In this document: positions 1 through 7,153 of the stretch, one piece after another | How the letters are laid out: each line of letters starts with the position of its first letter | Numbering within the stretch: position 1 is the first letter of the stretch | NCBI GenBank assembly: GCA_028565715.1 | Contig: JAOXYC010204240.1 | Coordinates: 1 to 17,147, forward strand | Reading direction: 5' to 3' | Source of the DNA: Phoronis pallida | Taxonomy: Eukaryota > Phoronida > Phoronidae | Length of the DNA stretch: 17,147 nt | Position numbers and translations under genes: made by a program | The notes under the pieces: generated by a model | The model's input: the letters and a program-made list of their open reading frames with translations, nothing else | Told to the model about the DNA's origin: nothing | Databases searched by the model: none

Positions 1-1
1 T

Positions 2-77
2 AAGTAAATGCTTTAGCCTCATGCTACATCATGTATTTGCTATACCATTACGCTATTGCTACAACATAAGCGTATGC
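2..77. repeat. Left terminal inverted repeat of the Polinton
   Basis: These 76 bases match the reverse complement of 17071-17146 with four mismatches, at positions 48, 61, 62 and 66. The outermost window base (t at both ends) does not pair, so the element probably begins at position 2. Similarity stops abruptly after 77. A 6-bp inverted pair, TACGCT (49-54) and AGCGTA (69-74), sits inside the repeat and is conserved at the other end. Terminal repeats of this kind are the substrate of the Polinton integrase and the likely origin for protein-primed replication. Flanking target-site duplications lie outside the window and cannot be checked. Confidence 0.93.
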
Positions 78-363
78 TGTAGGATGTTATAGCATCCTTT
101 ATCAAAACCCCATCGTATGTAAGTGTTAGGAATAGTATTAAGAACCGAAAAAAAAAAAAAAAAAAAAAACTCATAATTGGATATATAGATAAATCTTTAT
201 TATAATTACGCTTAGAAAATTACAATAATTATTGTTCAATAAATATAATAAAGTCAAAATAAAACAACACAAATCAACTACACTACTTTTTTTTTTCTTA
301 AAATACGGTTTATGATTATAAAACAATAATTACTAATACTAGCGGTTATACAATAATCTCAGC
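78..363. other. Left non-coding end, 3' side of the late gene block
   Basis: No gene is visible. The stretch has an imperfect palindrome (82-97), a run of 22 A (148-169), and AT-rich sequence. An AATAAA polyadenylation signal on the minus strand (196-201) lies about 160 bases past the protease stop. It most likely ends the late transcript. Confidence 0.5.
196..201 (-). terminator. Candidate poly(A) signal of the late gene block
   Basis: AATAAA on the minus strand, downstream of the last gene (protease) of the leftward block. Other AT-rich near-matches occur nearby, so the exact cleavage site is not fixed. Confidence 0.4.
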
Positions 364-813
364 TCAAAAAGTATCTTCAATAAAACGTAATACATCTGAA
401 TCGTTAAGTTCTTTATTTTTTCCAAACATATGTACAATTTTCTCCATAGAAAATCCTTGACTCCTATGTAGGAGGTAGAAAATGCAGTAATGTCCGCAAA
501 CTTTTGAGGAGAATCCCTGTAATCCTTTAACATTGAACTTCCATGAAATTGTGATTTTATCTAGAAAATCAATAAACTCTTCTAAAAGCGGCTGGATGCC
601 ATAACTATCAAAATATTCTCCTTTTCCATTTTCATCTAAGAAAACTGCCACCCAATGTGTTCCAGGTTTTTCTTTTGGATCATAATTGAGAATGAAGCTG
701 CACGGGACGTCCGCGGAGGTGATTCGGATATCATTGCTTGCAAAGCAACCTTTAAAAGTTGGTCCAACAAATGGGTCTTTTTTTAGAATTAAACTGAGTT
801 CAATACTATTCAT
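364..813 (-). CDS. PRO: Adenain-like maturation cysteine protease
   Basis: This is a capsid-maturation protease of the adenovirus protease (adenain, C5) clan, a standard Polinton gene. From the ATG at 813 it has 149 residues. The catalytic set is visible: His53 in GTHWVAVF, Asp69 in YFDSYG, Gln99 in GLQGF and the nucleophile Cys106 in VCGHYCIF, in the adenain order His-Asp/Glu-Gln-Cys. A longer frame opens with GTG at 819, but an ATG two codons in is the better eukaryotic start. The major-capsid TGA (816-818) lies two bases before this ATG, which suggests coupled translation from one messenger. Expected substrates are core and capsid precursors with LXGG-type sites, which occur in two neighbours. 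The frame is intact. Confidence 0.93.
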   Translation of the reverse strand: MNSIELSLILKKDPFVGPTFKGCFASNDIRITSADVPCSFILNYDPKEKPGTHWVAVFLDENGKGEYFDSYGIQPLLEEFIDFLDKITISWKFNVKGLQGFSSKVCGHYCIFYLLHRSQGFSMEKIVHMFGKNKELNDSDVLRFIEDTF

Positions 814-815
814 CC

Positions 816-2123
816 TCACGGTGTGAAATCAAAAATAACATTCCTTGATTTATCCAGCTCTATGATGGAAGCTTGTTCCCCATATACAATCAGATTAACA
901 GTATTGTTTAATGGTCTTCGGAAGTGAATTTCCATTCGCAAATTGCCTTGCTTCACCAAATTAAGGTGATCTCCGTGTGATAGATCGGGGGTAAGATCGA
1001 AGGCAAAAAGTGTGTAGCCGTCTTTAAAATCTTCACGTGTTATTCCATTTCCTTCGTCTTGAAAACTCATTCCTGTTCCTGAGAAGAGATTCATGTAACT
1101 TCTCACATATTGACCTGTTTCAAAATTTGGTGTAAGAGGTTTTGAAGGAACTTGTTGTCCGTCCAAGTATAATGCGAAGAAATCTATGTTGTTGTGTTTA
1201 AAGTTGAAGGGATTTTTTGCATATTTCCCATTGAAGCTGTCGTTGTCAACGCATGCAACAACAATTTTCTCAGGTATTTGCCCTAAGAATATATTCTCTT
1301 GTGTTGAACTTAAATACCCTTTAGGGATGCTGAAAACTTTACAATCAACCCTCCTTATCGGATATTTCGCGGTGGCTTTTTCTAGGGCTTTGATATGAGC
1401 GAGTTGAACTGTCGGTTGAAGATTCACCTTTCTAACAAAAAGCGAAACTTCAATAACCTTTATCCTATATTGCGCGTCCTCAGTATCACTCATAAGAGAG
1501 AAAGAATCTTTAGTACGATTCAATCGAATTTTAATGTCAACACCATTTAGGATGAATTTGTCCTGCATAAAAATGTCAGCATGGAGTTTTCCGTAAACAT
1601 CGACGATTTTACTTTTCGACGTGAAACTTTTCCTTTTCTTTAATCCTTCATTTCCCCCTGTGACGTCTTCAAATTTTCCTGCAGTATCTTTAAACCACAA
1701 TGATCCTCCAAGGTGACCTCTCTTAGCTTCCTCACCGTAACTGAGTAAAGTTTCTATGTATGCGCGGTACGGATAAGTATTGGTTGAAGGAGTGATAAGT
1801 TTATCATTCATTGACACATCGACTTGTGAGAACATTGAGTGGAGGAATAAATTCACAGGTGCGACATTGGCATCATCCTTTAATATGGTCCCATCTTTAT
1901 TCACAATCTGAACAAGCGCGTGTATATTAGTATTTCCTAGATCTACGTAATGTTCACCACTCCCCGGAATGATAAATTCAATAGGTCCCTGATCAGTCAC
2001 TGTGGAAACAGGGCTGTATTGAATCCATTGACCGCTTTCAATACTTGTCTGTGTTGGTGGGATTGAGAATATATCGAGTTCGCTTTTAGTGCATTCGCAA
2101 GATTTTTCATGAATGAAAGACAT
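816..2123 (-). CDS. MCP: Major capsid protein, double jelly-roll (hexon-like)
   Basis: A 435-residue protein that I recognise as the family often annotated as F54H12.2-like in invertebrate genomes, the hexon-like major capsid protein of Polinton/adintovirus elements. The N-terminal motif SELDIFSIPPTQTSIESG and the block APVNLFLHSMFSQVDVSMN (about residues 87-105) followed by TYPYRAYIETLLSYG are hallmarks I know from this family. The C terminus VIFDFTP is complete. It would form the capsomers of an icosahedral particle. The length suits a compact double jelly-roll. Its start lies one base from the stop of the core-like gene upstream, and its stop two bases from the protease start, so it is embedded in the late cluster. 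No signal peptide or membrane segment is seen. The identification rests on recalled family motifs, not a structure search. Confidence 0.88.
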   Translation of the reverse strand: MSFIHEKSCECTKSELDIFSIPPTQTSIESGQWIQYSPVSTVTDQGPIEFIIPGSGEHYVDLGNTNIHALVQIVNKDGTILKDDANVAPVNLFLHSMFSQVDVSMNDKLITPSTNTYPYRAYIETLLSYGEEAKRGHLGGSLWFKDTAGKFEDVTGGNEGLKKRKSFTSKSKIVDVYGKLHADIFMQDKFILNGVDIKIRLNRTKDSFSLMSDTEDAQYRIKVIEVSLFVRKVNLQPTVQLAHIKALEKATAKYPIRRVDCKVFSIPKGYLSSTQENIFLGQIPEKIVVACVDNDSFNGKYAKNPFNFKHNNIDFFALYLDGQQVPSKPLTPNFETGQYVRSYMNLFSGTGMSFQDEGNGITREDFKDGYTLFAFDLTPDLSHGDHLNLVKQGNLRMEIHFRRPLNNTVNLIVYGEQASIIELDKSRNVIFDFTP

Positions 2124-2124
2124 T

Positions 2125-2556
2125 TTAAGAGAAAATGTCTTTTTTCGACGTCTTCTGTCGCTTGTTCTTTCTATGTGTGCGTTTAATAGTAGACGTCTTT
2201 CGTTTTATACCCTTACTTCGTTGTCCGGGGGGTAGCATGATATAGGATGACGCTTTATTTATTAATTGTCCAGCTGCTTTTTTCGCATGAGCTTTAGCAG
2301 CTGTCTTAACATCGCGTCCACCTAGTACATCACTAGCAAACCCTAAACCAGTTGTTAACGCCTGCCTCCCAATAGCTTTGGCACCCTTTTTAATTAAGGG
2401 AACTGCTGAGCGAATGAGACCACCCAAGAGTGAACCGATACCATGACCACGCTGCATACGCGCACCGACAAATACTGGAAATCCATTCCCAGCCTGTGAA
2501 CTGTAGTAATCATCGTATAAATGTTTACTTTCTTGACAGCAAAACTTTTTTTTCAT
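2125..2556 (-). CDS. Virion core/pX-pVI-like basic protein
   Basis: A 143-residue, strongly basic protein. After a polar N terminus comes the conserved segment GFPVFVGARMQRGHGIGS (about residues 24-41), then a glycine-rich amphipathic stretch LLGGLIRSAVPLIKKGAKAI, and finally a Lys/Arg-rich tail that resembles a DNA-binding or nuclear-localisation tail. The segment SLLGG-L fits the adenain cleavage rule (M/I/L)XGG-X, so the protease encoded two genes downstream may release the N terminus. By position (between penton and major capsid) and composition it resembles adenovirus core and cement precursors (pX/mu, pVI). I know the QRGHGIGS block as conserved in adintovirus-type elements. The function is inferred: genome condensation or membrane disruption in the virion. 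Confidence 0.72.
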   Translation of the reverse strand: MKKKFCCQESKHLYDDYYSSQAGNGFPVFVGARMQRGHGIGSLLGGLIRSAVPLIKKGAKAIGRQALTTGLGFASDVLGGRDVKTAAKAHAKKAAGQLINKASSYIMLPPGQRSKGIKRKTSTIKRTHRKNKRQKTSKKDIFS

Positions 2557-2558
2557 TG

Positions 2559-3332
2559 TTACGATAAGTAGGAGGAACGATTTCTTTTGAATGCGAGCAC
2601 CACTTCCACTTTCCCTTGCTGGAATGAGATCTTTTTACCAAAGTCTGTCCTTAAATAAATCCCTATTTCAGAAAATCTCTTTCGTTGTAGAGGAATGAAA
2701 CGTATGTTGTCAAAACTTTTTGTGATATGGTTATATTTCTTTCCTGTTACTGGAACATTTCGAAGTAGGCTGACTCTAGAATCTCCAACAATTGTAGGCT
2801 CAGAGATGTCTGAATAAACGTATATGGAATGGAAACCGCGTTCTATATCGCATGCAAACTTAGAAACATATTCACCCTCTGCTAAGCTCTCCTTTGGTAA
2901 CGACAAAATATCAGCTAAAGCAGGACTGATTTGGATATTAAATCGTTCTTCTTTATTAATAAGTGTCGCTTTATATGTTCTTTTGTTGTATTTCATTTTC
3001 GTCTGGGGAAATTTTTTAAGTGATTCATTTATAGCAATAACTAATTCTTGAACATCAGAATACATCCCATGTTCAATGATTATTTTATCACTACAATCCA
3101 CCCTTTCTATATCTGCTCGTGATGTTTGTCTTTGAAAGTCAATCCACCCATCTTCTTTATCGATGTTAAACCACGACCTCGGAAAAGATATCTCTGCCAG
3201 TCCTACTTCCCAATTATCTTCTAATGTAAGCTCATATGGGAGACGTGTTTTGAACTCTGTCAGTGTGTTGTCGGGGAAGTATCGCATAGAACTATTACTT
3301 GGAAGTGTTATGTAAAACAATTCCTCCCTCAT
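2559..3332 (-). CDS. Penton-like minor capsid protein
   Basis: A 257-residue protein of the Polinton minor-capsid (penton, single jelly-roll) family. The start matches the family pattern: YITLPSNSSMRYFPDNTLTEF near residues 7-27, then WEVGLAEISFPRSW (about 41-54). The later block SEPTIVGDSRVSLLRNVPV and the C-terminal RKRFSEIGIYLRTDFGK are also typical. It would sit at the vertices of the capsid beside the hexon-like protein encoded 435 bases downstream. The ATG at 3332 is the only sensible start, and the stop is two bases before the next ATG. No membrane segment is present. The frame is intact. The assignment relies on family motifs known to me. Confidence 0.82.
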   Translation of the reverse strand: MREELFYITLPSNSSMRYFPDNTLTEFKTRLPYELTLEDNWEVGLAEISFPRSWFNIDKEDGWIDFQRQTSRADIERVDCSDKIIIEHGMYSDVQELVIAINESLKKFPQTKMKYNKRTYKATLINKEERFNIQISPALADILSLPKESLAEGEYVSKFACDIERGFHSIYVYSDISEPTIVGDSRVSLLRNVPVTGKKYNHITKSFDNIRFIPLQRKRFSEIGIYLRTDFGKKISFQQGKVEVVLAFKRNRSSYLS

Positions 3333-3341
3333 TGTTATAGG

Positions 3342-3737
3342 TTAACTTCTCCTGATTGTTGGATTTGGGAGGAGATATCCAATTGCACTACTAAGGAGTG
3401 AAGTCCATAAAGTCTTATCCTCACGATTAGGATATGGTCTTGAAAGATTGTAAATTGATGCTCCAATTATGGAAAATAAAACAATTGTTTGAGCGAAGTA
3501 AACAATTTCAGCCCTTGGAACTTTACTTCCAAATATATTCCACAGTTTAGTATGTCGGTGATTGCTTCCTTCTTCGTTCCCTTCCTCTACTGTCTCATTG
3601 ATAATATGCTCTTCAGGACTTGTTATCCCCGACTGAATAAGTGGATGGGAAGTTGTGGGCTCTACATAAGTATAAGTGTCATTTTCATAACGCGGGTTTC
3701 CATTTCCAGTAGACGAATCCACTCCCTCCGAGTTCAT
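3342..3737 (-). CDS. Two-helix membrane protein of the virion module
   Basis: A 131-residue protein. The N-terminal 60 residues are polar and acidic (runs such as EETVEEGNEEG). After the linker KVPRAE there is a clear membrane helix, IVYFAQTIVLFSIIGASIY (about residues 78-96), then a short polar turn with DKTLW and a second, shorter hydrophobic stretch, LLSSAIGYLLP (about 114-124). Small proteins with this ALLSS/LLPNP-type ending recur beside the penton gene in Polinton/adintovirus elements. An inner-membrane or entry-related virion role is conceivable but unproven. No signal peptide precedes the helix. Spacing is nine bases to the penton gene and 12 to the integrase gene. Confidence 0.68.
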   Translation of the reverse strand: MNSEGVDSSTGNGNPRYENDTYTYVEPTTSHPLIQSGITSPEEHIINETVEEGNEEGSNHRHTKLWNIFGSKVPRAEIVYFAQTIVLFSIIGASIYNLSRPYPNREDKTLWTSLLSSAIGYLLPNPTIRRS

Positions 3738-3749
3738 GATCGATACTGA

Positions 3750-4835
3750 CTATATAGCTTTCATATCACTCTTTTTTATCCACGAGTTAAAAGTATTTGG
3801 GTAACCAAGCCATTTCACAAAAATCTCTTCTCCCTTTCGCCCTTTTCGTTTCTTCAATACGGTCTCGACTTTAAAAAATATAGGTTCACTTATCTTTTGA
3901 ATTTCCTGCTCATAGAAAGTTCCTTCTAGATTTTCACCATTATCATCTTTCAATTTATAGGTAGTAGGTATTCCACTTATCACACGAGAAATAGTAAATA
4001 TTTCGTAACTCCAACCTTCTTCATATTTTTTTTTGAACAAGCGTTTTGCTAGCGAAATTCTAACACGATCACCTTTTTTCAAGTTCGGTATCTTGTACTT
4101 CACTTTCCTATTGTACAATGTGTTCCAGACCTTTTCTTGATTTGATTTATCCACAGATGCTGGTTCTGTTTTTATTGCAGTGTGGTGTGTGTGGTTATAA
4201 GACCATAACAAATCATCAAGTATATCAATGTATTTGAATGTATTCTGAGCTGTAAAATACTTCCACATTTTATTTTTCAAAGTTCTGTTAAACCTTTCGA
4301 CAATACTCGCCTTCGTCTCTTCATTAAACGTGGAAAATAAATGTATATATTTATTCTTGAGGAACGTTTGGAATTGTTTATTGTAGAATTCCGTACCGCG
4401 ATCTGTCTGGAGATAGAGAGGTGAACGCCCCGATTCTAAAATTCTTTCAAAGGCCTCCTTTAAAGTATTCCCACTTTTGTTCTTGAGTGGTAAAGCAAAA
4501 GCGTATTTTGATAAAACATCAATCACAGTAAGTAGAAACTTATTTCCCTCATTATATCTTGAAAGTTTGGATACATCTATCAAATCTGCTTGCCACTGCT
4601 GATCTATTGAGCTTACAATAACAGGTCGTCTTAAAAAATTCTTGCGAATAGGTTTATGAAGTGTATAGGTGTCCTGTTTTGATAGCCATTCTTTAATCTT
4701 TCTTTGAGATATCCTCTTTTTTGTTCCACGCTGTATACTTGCAATTCCACCATAGCTAGATGGATGTTTGGGTGTATAGAAGTTATCTGAGAGTATTTTG
4801 TCTAACGATCCAACCTTCCTCGAACGTTTCCTCAT
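3750..4835 (-). CDS. INT: Retroviral-type integrase with C-terminal chromodomain
   Basis: A 361-residue DDE integrase (rve fold, the Polinton c-integrase) that would cut and join the terminal inverted repeats into host DNA. The catalytic acids are Asp84 (WQADLIDVSKL), Asp145 (LQTDRGTEFYN) and Glu180 (ASIVERFNRTLK), with 34 residues between the last two. A typical RFNRTLKNKMW segment follows. I do not see an HHCC zinc finger at the N terminus. Residues about 318-361 form a chromodomain (FKVETVL ... IFVKWLGYP ... SWIKKSDM), which could steer insertion toward particular histone marks. The basic N terminus MRKRSRK may aid nuclear entry. The gene lies inside the capsid block rather than beside the polymerase, which is a known Polinton arrangement. 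The frame and all catalytic residues are intact. Confidence 0.95.
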   Translation of the reverse strand: MRKRSRKVGSLDKILSDNFYTPKHPSSYGGIASIQRGTKKRISQRKIKEWLSKQDTYTLHKPIRKNFLRRPVIVSSIDQQWQADLIDVSKLSRYNEGNKFLLTVIDVLSKYAFALPLKNKSGNTLKEAFERILESGRSPLYLQTDRGTEFYNKQFQTFLKNKYIHLFSTFNEETKASIVERFNRTLKNKMWKYFTAQNTFKYIDILDDLLWSYNHTHHTAIKTEPASVDKSNQEKVWNTLYNRKVKYKIPNLKKGDRVRISLAKRLFKKKYEEGWSYEIFTISRVISGIPTTYKLKDDNGENLEGTFYEQEIQKISEPIFFKVETVLKKRKGRKGEEIFVKWLGYPNTFNSWIKKSDMKAI

Positions 4836-4851
4836 GGTGAATAAGAGAAAG

Positions 4852-5550
4852 TTAGTAAGGTGTCCACCTTAAACGACTAACCACTTTTTTCTTTCTTTTG
4901 GTTTTTTGTTGAACTGATGATGAAGGTGATGGTAGAACAGTACCGCTCATAAACGACCATCTATCAGGATTACGAACAAGATCTTGTGGTGTGTTTATTT
5001 TTCGGAGTACTTGTGAAAATTCCTTCCAACCTCGGGGGTTAAAGTTTTTTCGACGCCTCAGTGCATCATTGACGAGATCTGTTATATTTGAATTTGTTAT
5101 AACACTCCCGTTGATGCTCACTTCTCCATTCATATTCCATGATATCTCACCACTATTTCTAATCTTATCAAAAAGTAATTTCGCTCTTTTCTGCATTGTT
5201 TTTGGGACTGATTGAATTATTTCACTTTCCATTTTATCACTGAGGTCGGTGGTCTTGACATCCTTCTCGTTTCCACTTTTAGTTGATTCTTCTATCCCTC
5301 TTTTATTTATTTCCACTTGTATAGGTTCATTCATGTAATTGGACTGAATGGTCATGAATTTTTTAAGGGCTTGGTTGTAAAATTTAACCTTTTCATCAGC
5401 TGATAACTGTTTATTGGAAAGAATTTCTTCCATACTTTCATCAAGGGTACTCATGCTTTTAATCTTTGGAGGGACAACTGGATGCTTCGTCGTCTTTAAA
5501 TTGTCTAGTACCTGGGGATCTATAAGAACCATTTTCTTCGCGTGTTCCAT
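4852..5550 (-). CDS. Conserved Polinton protein of unknown function (PW-like)
   Basis: A 232-residue charged protein. Near the N terminus MVLIDPQVL is followed by a proline-rich link and a helical, heptad-like segment, LDESMEEILSNKQLSADEK through YNQALKKFM (about residues 36-67). The middle is acidic and low complexity. The C-terminal third has a conserved-looking block, PRGWKEFSQVLRKI (about 172-185), with RWSFM after it, and a basic tail KTKRKKK. I recognise this layout from a conserved but uncharacterised protein of Polinton/adintovirus elements, perhaps the coiled-coil PW protein. No enzymatic motif or membrane segment is visible. It lies one base downstream of the pVI-like gene's stop and 16 bases upstream of the integrase gene, so a virion or assembly role is likely by context only. 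Confidence 0.6.
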   Translation of the reverse strand: MEHAKKMVLIDPQVLDNLKTTKHPVVPPKIKSMSTLDESMEEILSNKQLSADEKVKFYNQALKKFMTIQSNYMNEPIQVEINKRGIEESTKSGNEKDVKTTDLSDKMESEIIQSVPKTMQKRAKLLFDKIRNSGEISWNMNGEVSINGSVITNSNITDLVNDALRRRKNFNPRGWKEFSQVLRKINTPQDLVRNPDRWSFMSGTVLPSPSSSVQQKTKRKKKVVSRLRWTPY

Positions 5551-5551
5551 T

Positions 5552-5893
5552 CTATTTTTTGAAAAGACCTGGTAATATTGCTGAAGCTAATCCTCCAAGA
5601 ATTGGTGATAGCAAACTTCCTAAAAATCCCCCTTTTTGTAAGATGATCTTTTTCTTCTTCACACCTGCTTTTTTCTGTGCAAGTATTCGCAGTTCCTTTT
5701 TATAGTGAGTCAGTCTTCTCTTCTGAGAGGGAGTGAGGGAAACGTGGCCTTTTAAAACATTCAGTGCGCACTCGCATAGACAATTGATTAAATCGTTTTC
5801 ACCGTTTTTGATAACTGCTTTCACCATATTTGGTTTCGCTTTCTCCAAAAACTTTAATACATCGGAGTGTTTTCGTAAACGTTTTGGCGACAT
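5552..5893 (-). CDS. Small pVI-like virion protein with membrane-active tail
   Basis: A 113-residue basic protein. The N-terminal part is helical and Lys-rich, and holds the Cys cluster LINCLCECALNVLKG (about residues 35-49) followed by LTPSQKRRL, a pattern I know from many Polinton/adintovirus elements. The last 26 residues are glycine-rich and hydrophobic (GGFLGSLLSPILGGLASAIL), like a membrane-active amphipathic helix. PILGG-L inside it fits the adenain rule (M/I/L)XGG-X, so the tail may be trimmed during maturation. This is reminiscent of adenovirus pVI, but no firm homology can be claimed. The ATG at 5893 is the first available. The next gene starts one base after the stop. Confidence 0.72.
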   Translation of the reverse strand: MSPKRLRKHSDVLKFLEKAKPNMVKAVIKNGENDLINCLCECALNVLKGHVSLTPSQKRRLTHYKKELRILAQKKAGVKKKKIILQKGGFLGSLLSPILGGLASAILPGLFKK

Positions 5894-5962
5894 CCTTCAA
5901 TACTGAATGTGATCCTTCTTGTGAACTGTGCGTTTTCAAGCAAGCAATCTTATCTCTTCTCT

Positions 5963-6385
5963 TCAGGTGTATTTTTTGGCGATAATGAGGCGAATAATGA
6001 ATCCCCTTTCCCACGAGCTTGGCTCGAAACCCCGAGCTTTCATGAACCAATCTTGAAAAATCTCTTCACCGTCAACATCATGAATAAAGTCCAAATTATT
6101 TTGTTGATGGAGGCGGAAATGGAATAATATCCATTTTTTTTTAATTATTTGTTCAAAGCTTTTTTGAAGAAGAAGATGGAAATAAATGATTCTCCATTTA
6201 TTCCACAACCTACTTCGTTGATAGATGAAGGTCCTCTCTTGTAAAGTCGGGTTGAATAAATTCACTCTTTCAAGCCACTTTTCGTAAATCCTATTTCCTG
6301 TTATATGTTTTTCATTCCTAACATCATAATATGAAGTCTTCAGAAGATATATGAAGTATAATGAACGCCACCTTTTCTCCTTCAT
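5963..6385 (-). CDS. Orphan ORF in the late cluster, 140 residues
   Basis: I do not recognise this protein. The frame opens with TTG at 6391, but the first ATG is at 6385, nine bases after the ATPase stop, which fits the tight packing of the cluster. Without it there would be a 500-base hole between ATPase and pVI-like genes. The protein is rich in Trp, Tyr, Phe, Arg and Lys and seems internally repeated. KRWRSLYFIYLL (residues 3-14) resembles NKWRIIYFHLLL further on, and YEKWLERVNLFNPTLQERTF resembles FQDWFMKARGFEPSSWERGF near the C terminus. No zinc finger, membrane helix or catalytic signature stands out. It could be a lineage-specific accessory or DNA-binding protein. It could also be an unused frame, since overlapping frames exist at 5799-6050 and on the other strand. 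Confidence 0.45.
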   Translation of the reverse strand: MKEKRWRSLYFIYLLKTSYYDVRNEKHITGNRIYEKWLERVNLFNPTLQERTFIYQRSRLWNKWRIIYFHLLLQKSFEQIIKKKWILFHFRLHQQNNLDFIHDVDGEEIFQDWFMKARGFEPSSWERGFIIRLIIAKKYT

Positions 6386-6394
6386 ATTCAAAGT

Positions 6395-7003
6395 CTATTT
6401 CTGAATGTAGACAAAATGCTTTTCTCCAGGAAAAATACTTGTACGTAGTCGCAAATGATCCGGCGTTGTCTGTGTTAAATCTACTAGTAGATAACCAAAG
6501 GGAACTCCTGTCGCATCTTTGAAAGCATCCAGCATGTATTTTCCGCGAGAAGGAAACATTTGACTTGCTAGTCGAGATGTTTGTGATGCATCTCTCGGGT
6601 TTTTGAATAATATTAGGTAATGACTATTTAAAGAAATTGTGCGAGTTTGCTTGTTTTTTGAAAATAAATTCTGGAGAATGAGAATTACTGATATATTTCT
6701 ATGATGACTACCTTTGGTAAATAAACGAGTGACGCGTTCATCCATTTCATTCATCAAATCATCTAAAATAACAAGCGAGCGTGTATTTCTATCAAAAATA
6801 TCCAGATTCGGTATGCCTTCTATGAGTTCGACGTTTCCTAATTCATCATATTTTTCTTGATATTCCCCATAACACCAAAATACTTTCTGAATTGGTGGTG
6901 AAATAAGAGATTCGCTGTGTCTGATAAGGCGTAAAACGAAGTCCGTTTTCCCTGCCGATGTAGGACCAGAAACCATAGCCGTGAATGGGTGCTTAAAATC
7001 CAT
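6395..7003 (-). CDS. ATP: A32/FtsK-HerA-type genome-packaging ATPase
   Basis: A P-loop ATPase of the poxvirus A32/FtsK-HerA group that pumps DNA into the capsid, standard in Polintons. From the ATG at 7003 it has 202 residues. Walker A GPTSAGKT is at residues 13-20, Walker B SLVILDD at 76-82, and a sensor-like segment ISVILILQNLF follows. The frame continues 25 codons upstream to another ATG at 7078, but that part is a hydrophobic, poorly coded stretch overlapping AT-rich sequence. The 7003 start, beginning MDFKHPFTAMVSGP, matches family N termini. This is the first gene of the leftward late block. A TATA-like run at 7067-7076 could serve as its promoter. The frame is intact. Confidence 0.92.
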   Translation of the reverse strand: MDFKHPFTAMVSGPTSAGKTDFVLRLIRHSESLISPPIQKVFWCYGEYQEKYDELGNVELIEGIPNLDIFDRNTRSLVILDDLMNEMDERVTRLFTKGSHHRNISVILILQNLFSKNKQTRTISLNSHYLILFKNPRDASQTSRLASQMFPSRGKYMLDAFKDATGVPFGYLLVDLTQTTPDHLRLRTSIFPGEKHFVYIQK

Positions 7004-7081
7004 GTTACTTGATATGATGTTCAAAAGAGAGTGTAAAAATGATAAGAATAACAAGAGTTTTATTGATATATAAAACATATT

Positions 7082-7087
7082 TTTATT
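7082..7087 (-). terminator. Poly(A) signal of the polymerase gene
   Basis: AATAAA on the minus strand, 67 bases beyond the polymerase stop codon. It overlaps the AT-rich stretch that may also carry the late-block promoter, so one transcription unit ends where the next begins. Confidence 0.5.
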
Positions 7088-7153
7088 TTCACTATCACAG
7101 CTACAATTACAACATCACATATATACAGTTCTACTACAATTCAACTACAATCT

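Noticed and set aside
148-169. A22 run as a retrotransposon tail
   Set aside because: No target duplication or LINE/SINE body is next to it. It is a simple homopolymer within the element end.
339-533. Small frames inside the protease, capsid, penton, integrase and polymerase genes on other frames or strands
   Set aside because: They are shadows of clear genes, have no family motifs and lack sensible promoters.
5799-6050. 83-codon minus-strand frame overlapping the pVI-like gene
   Set aside because: It overlaps a better supported gene in another frame and has no recognisable motif.
7004-7078. Longer ATPase start at 7078
   Set aside because: The added 25 residues are a poorly coded hydrophobic run. 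The 7003 ATG gives the normal N terminus before Walker A.
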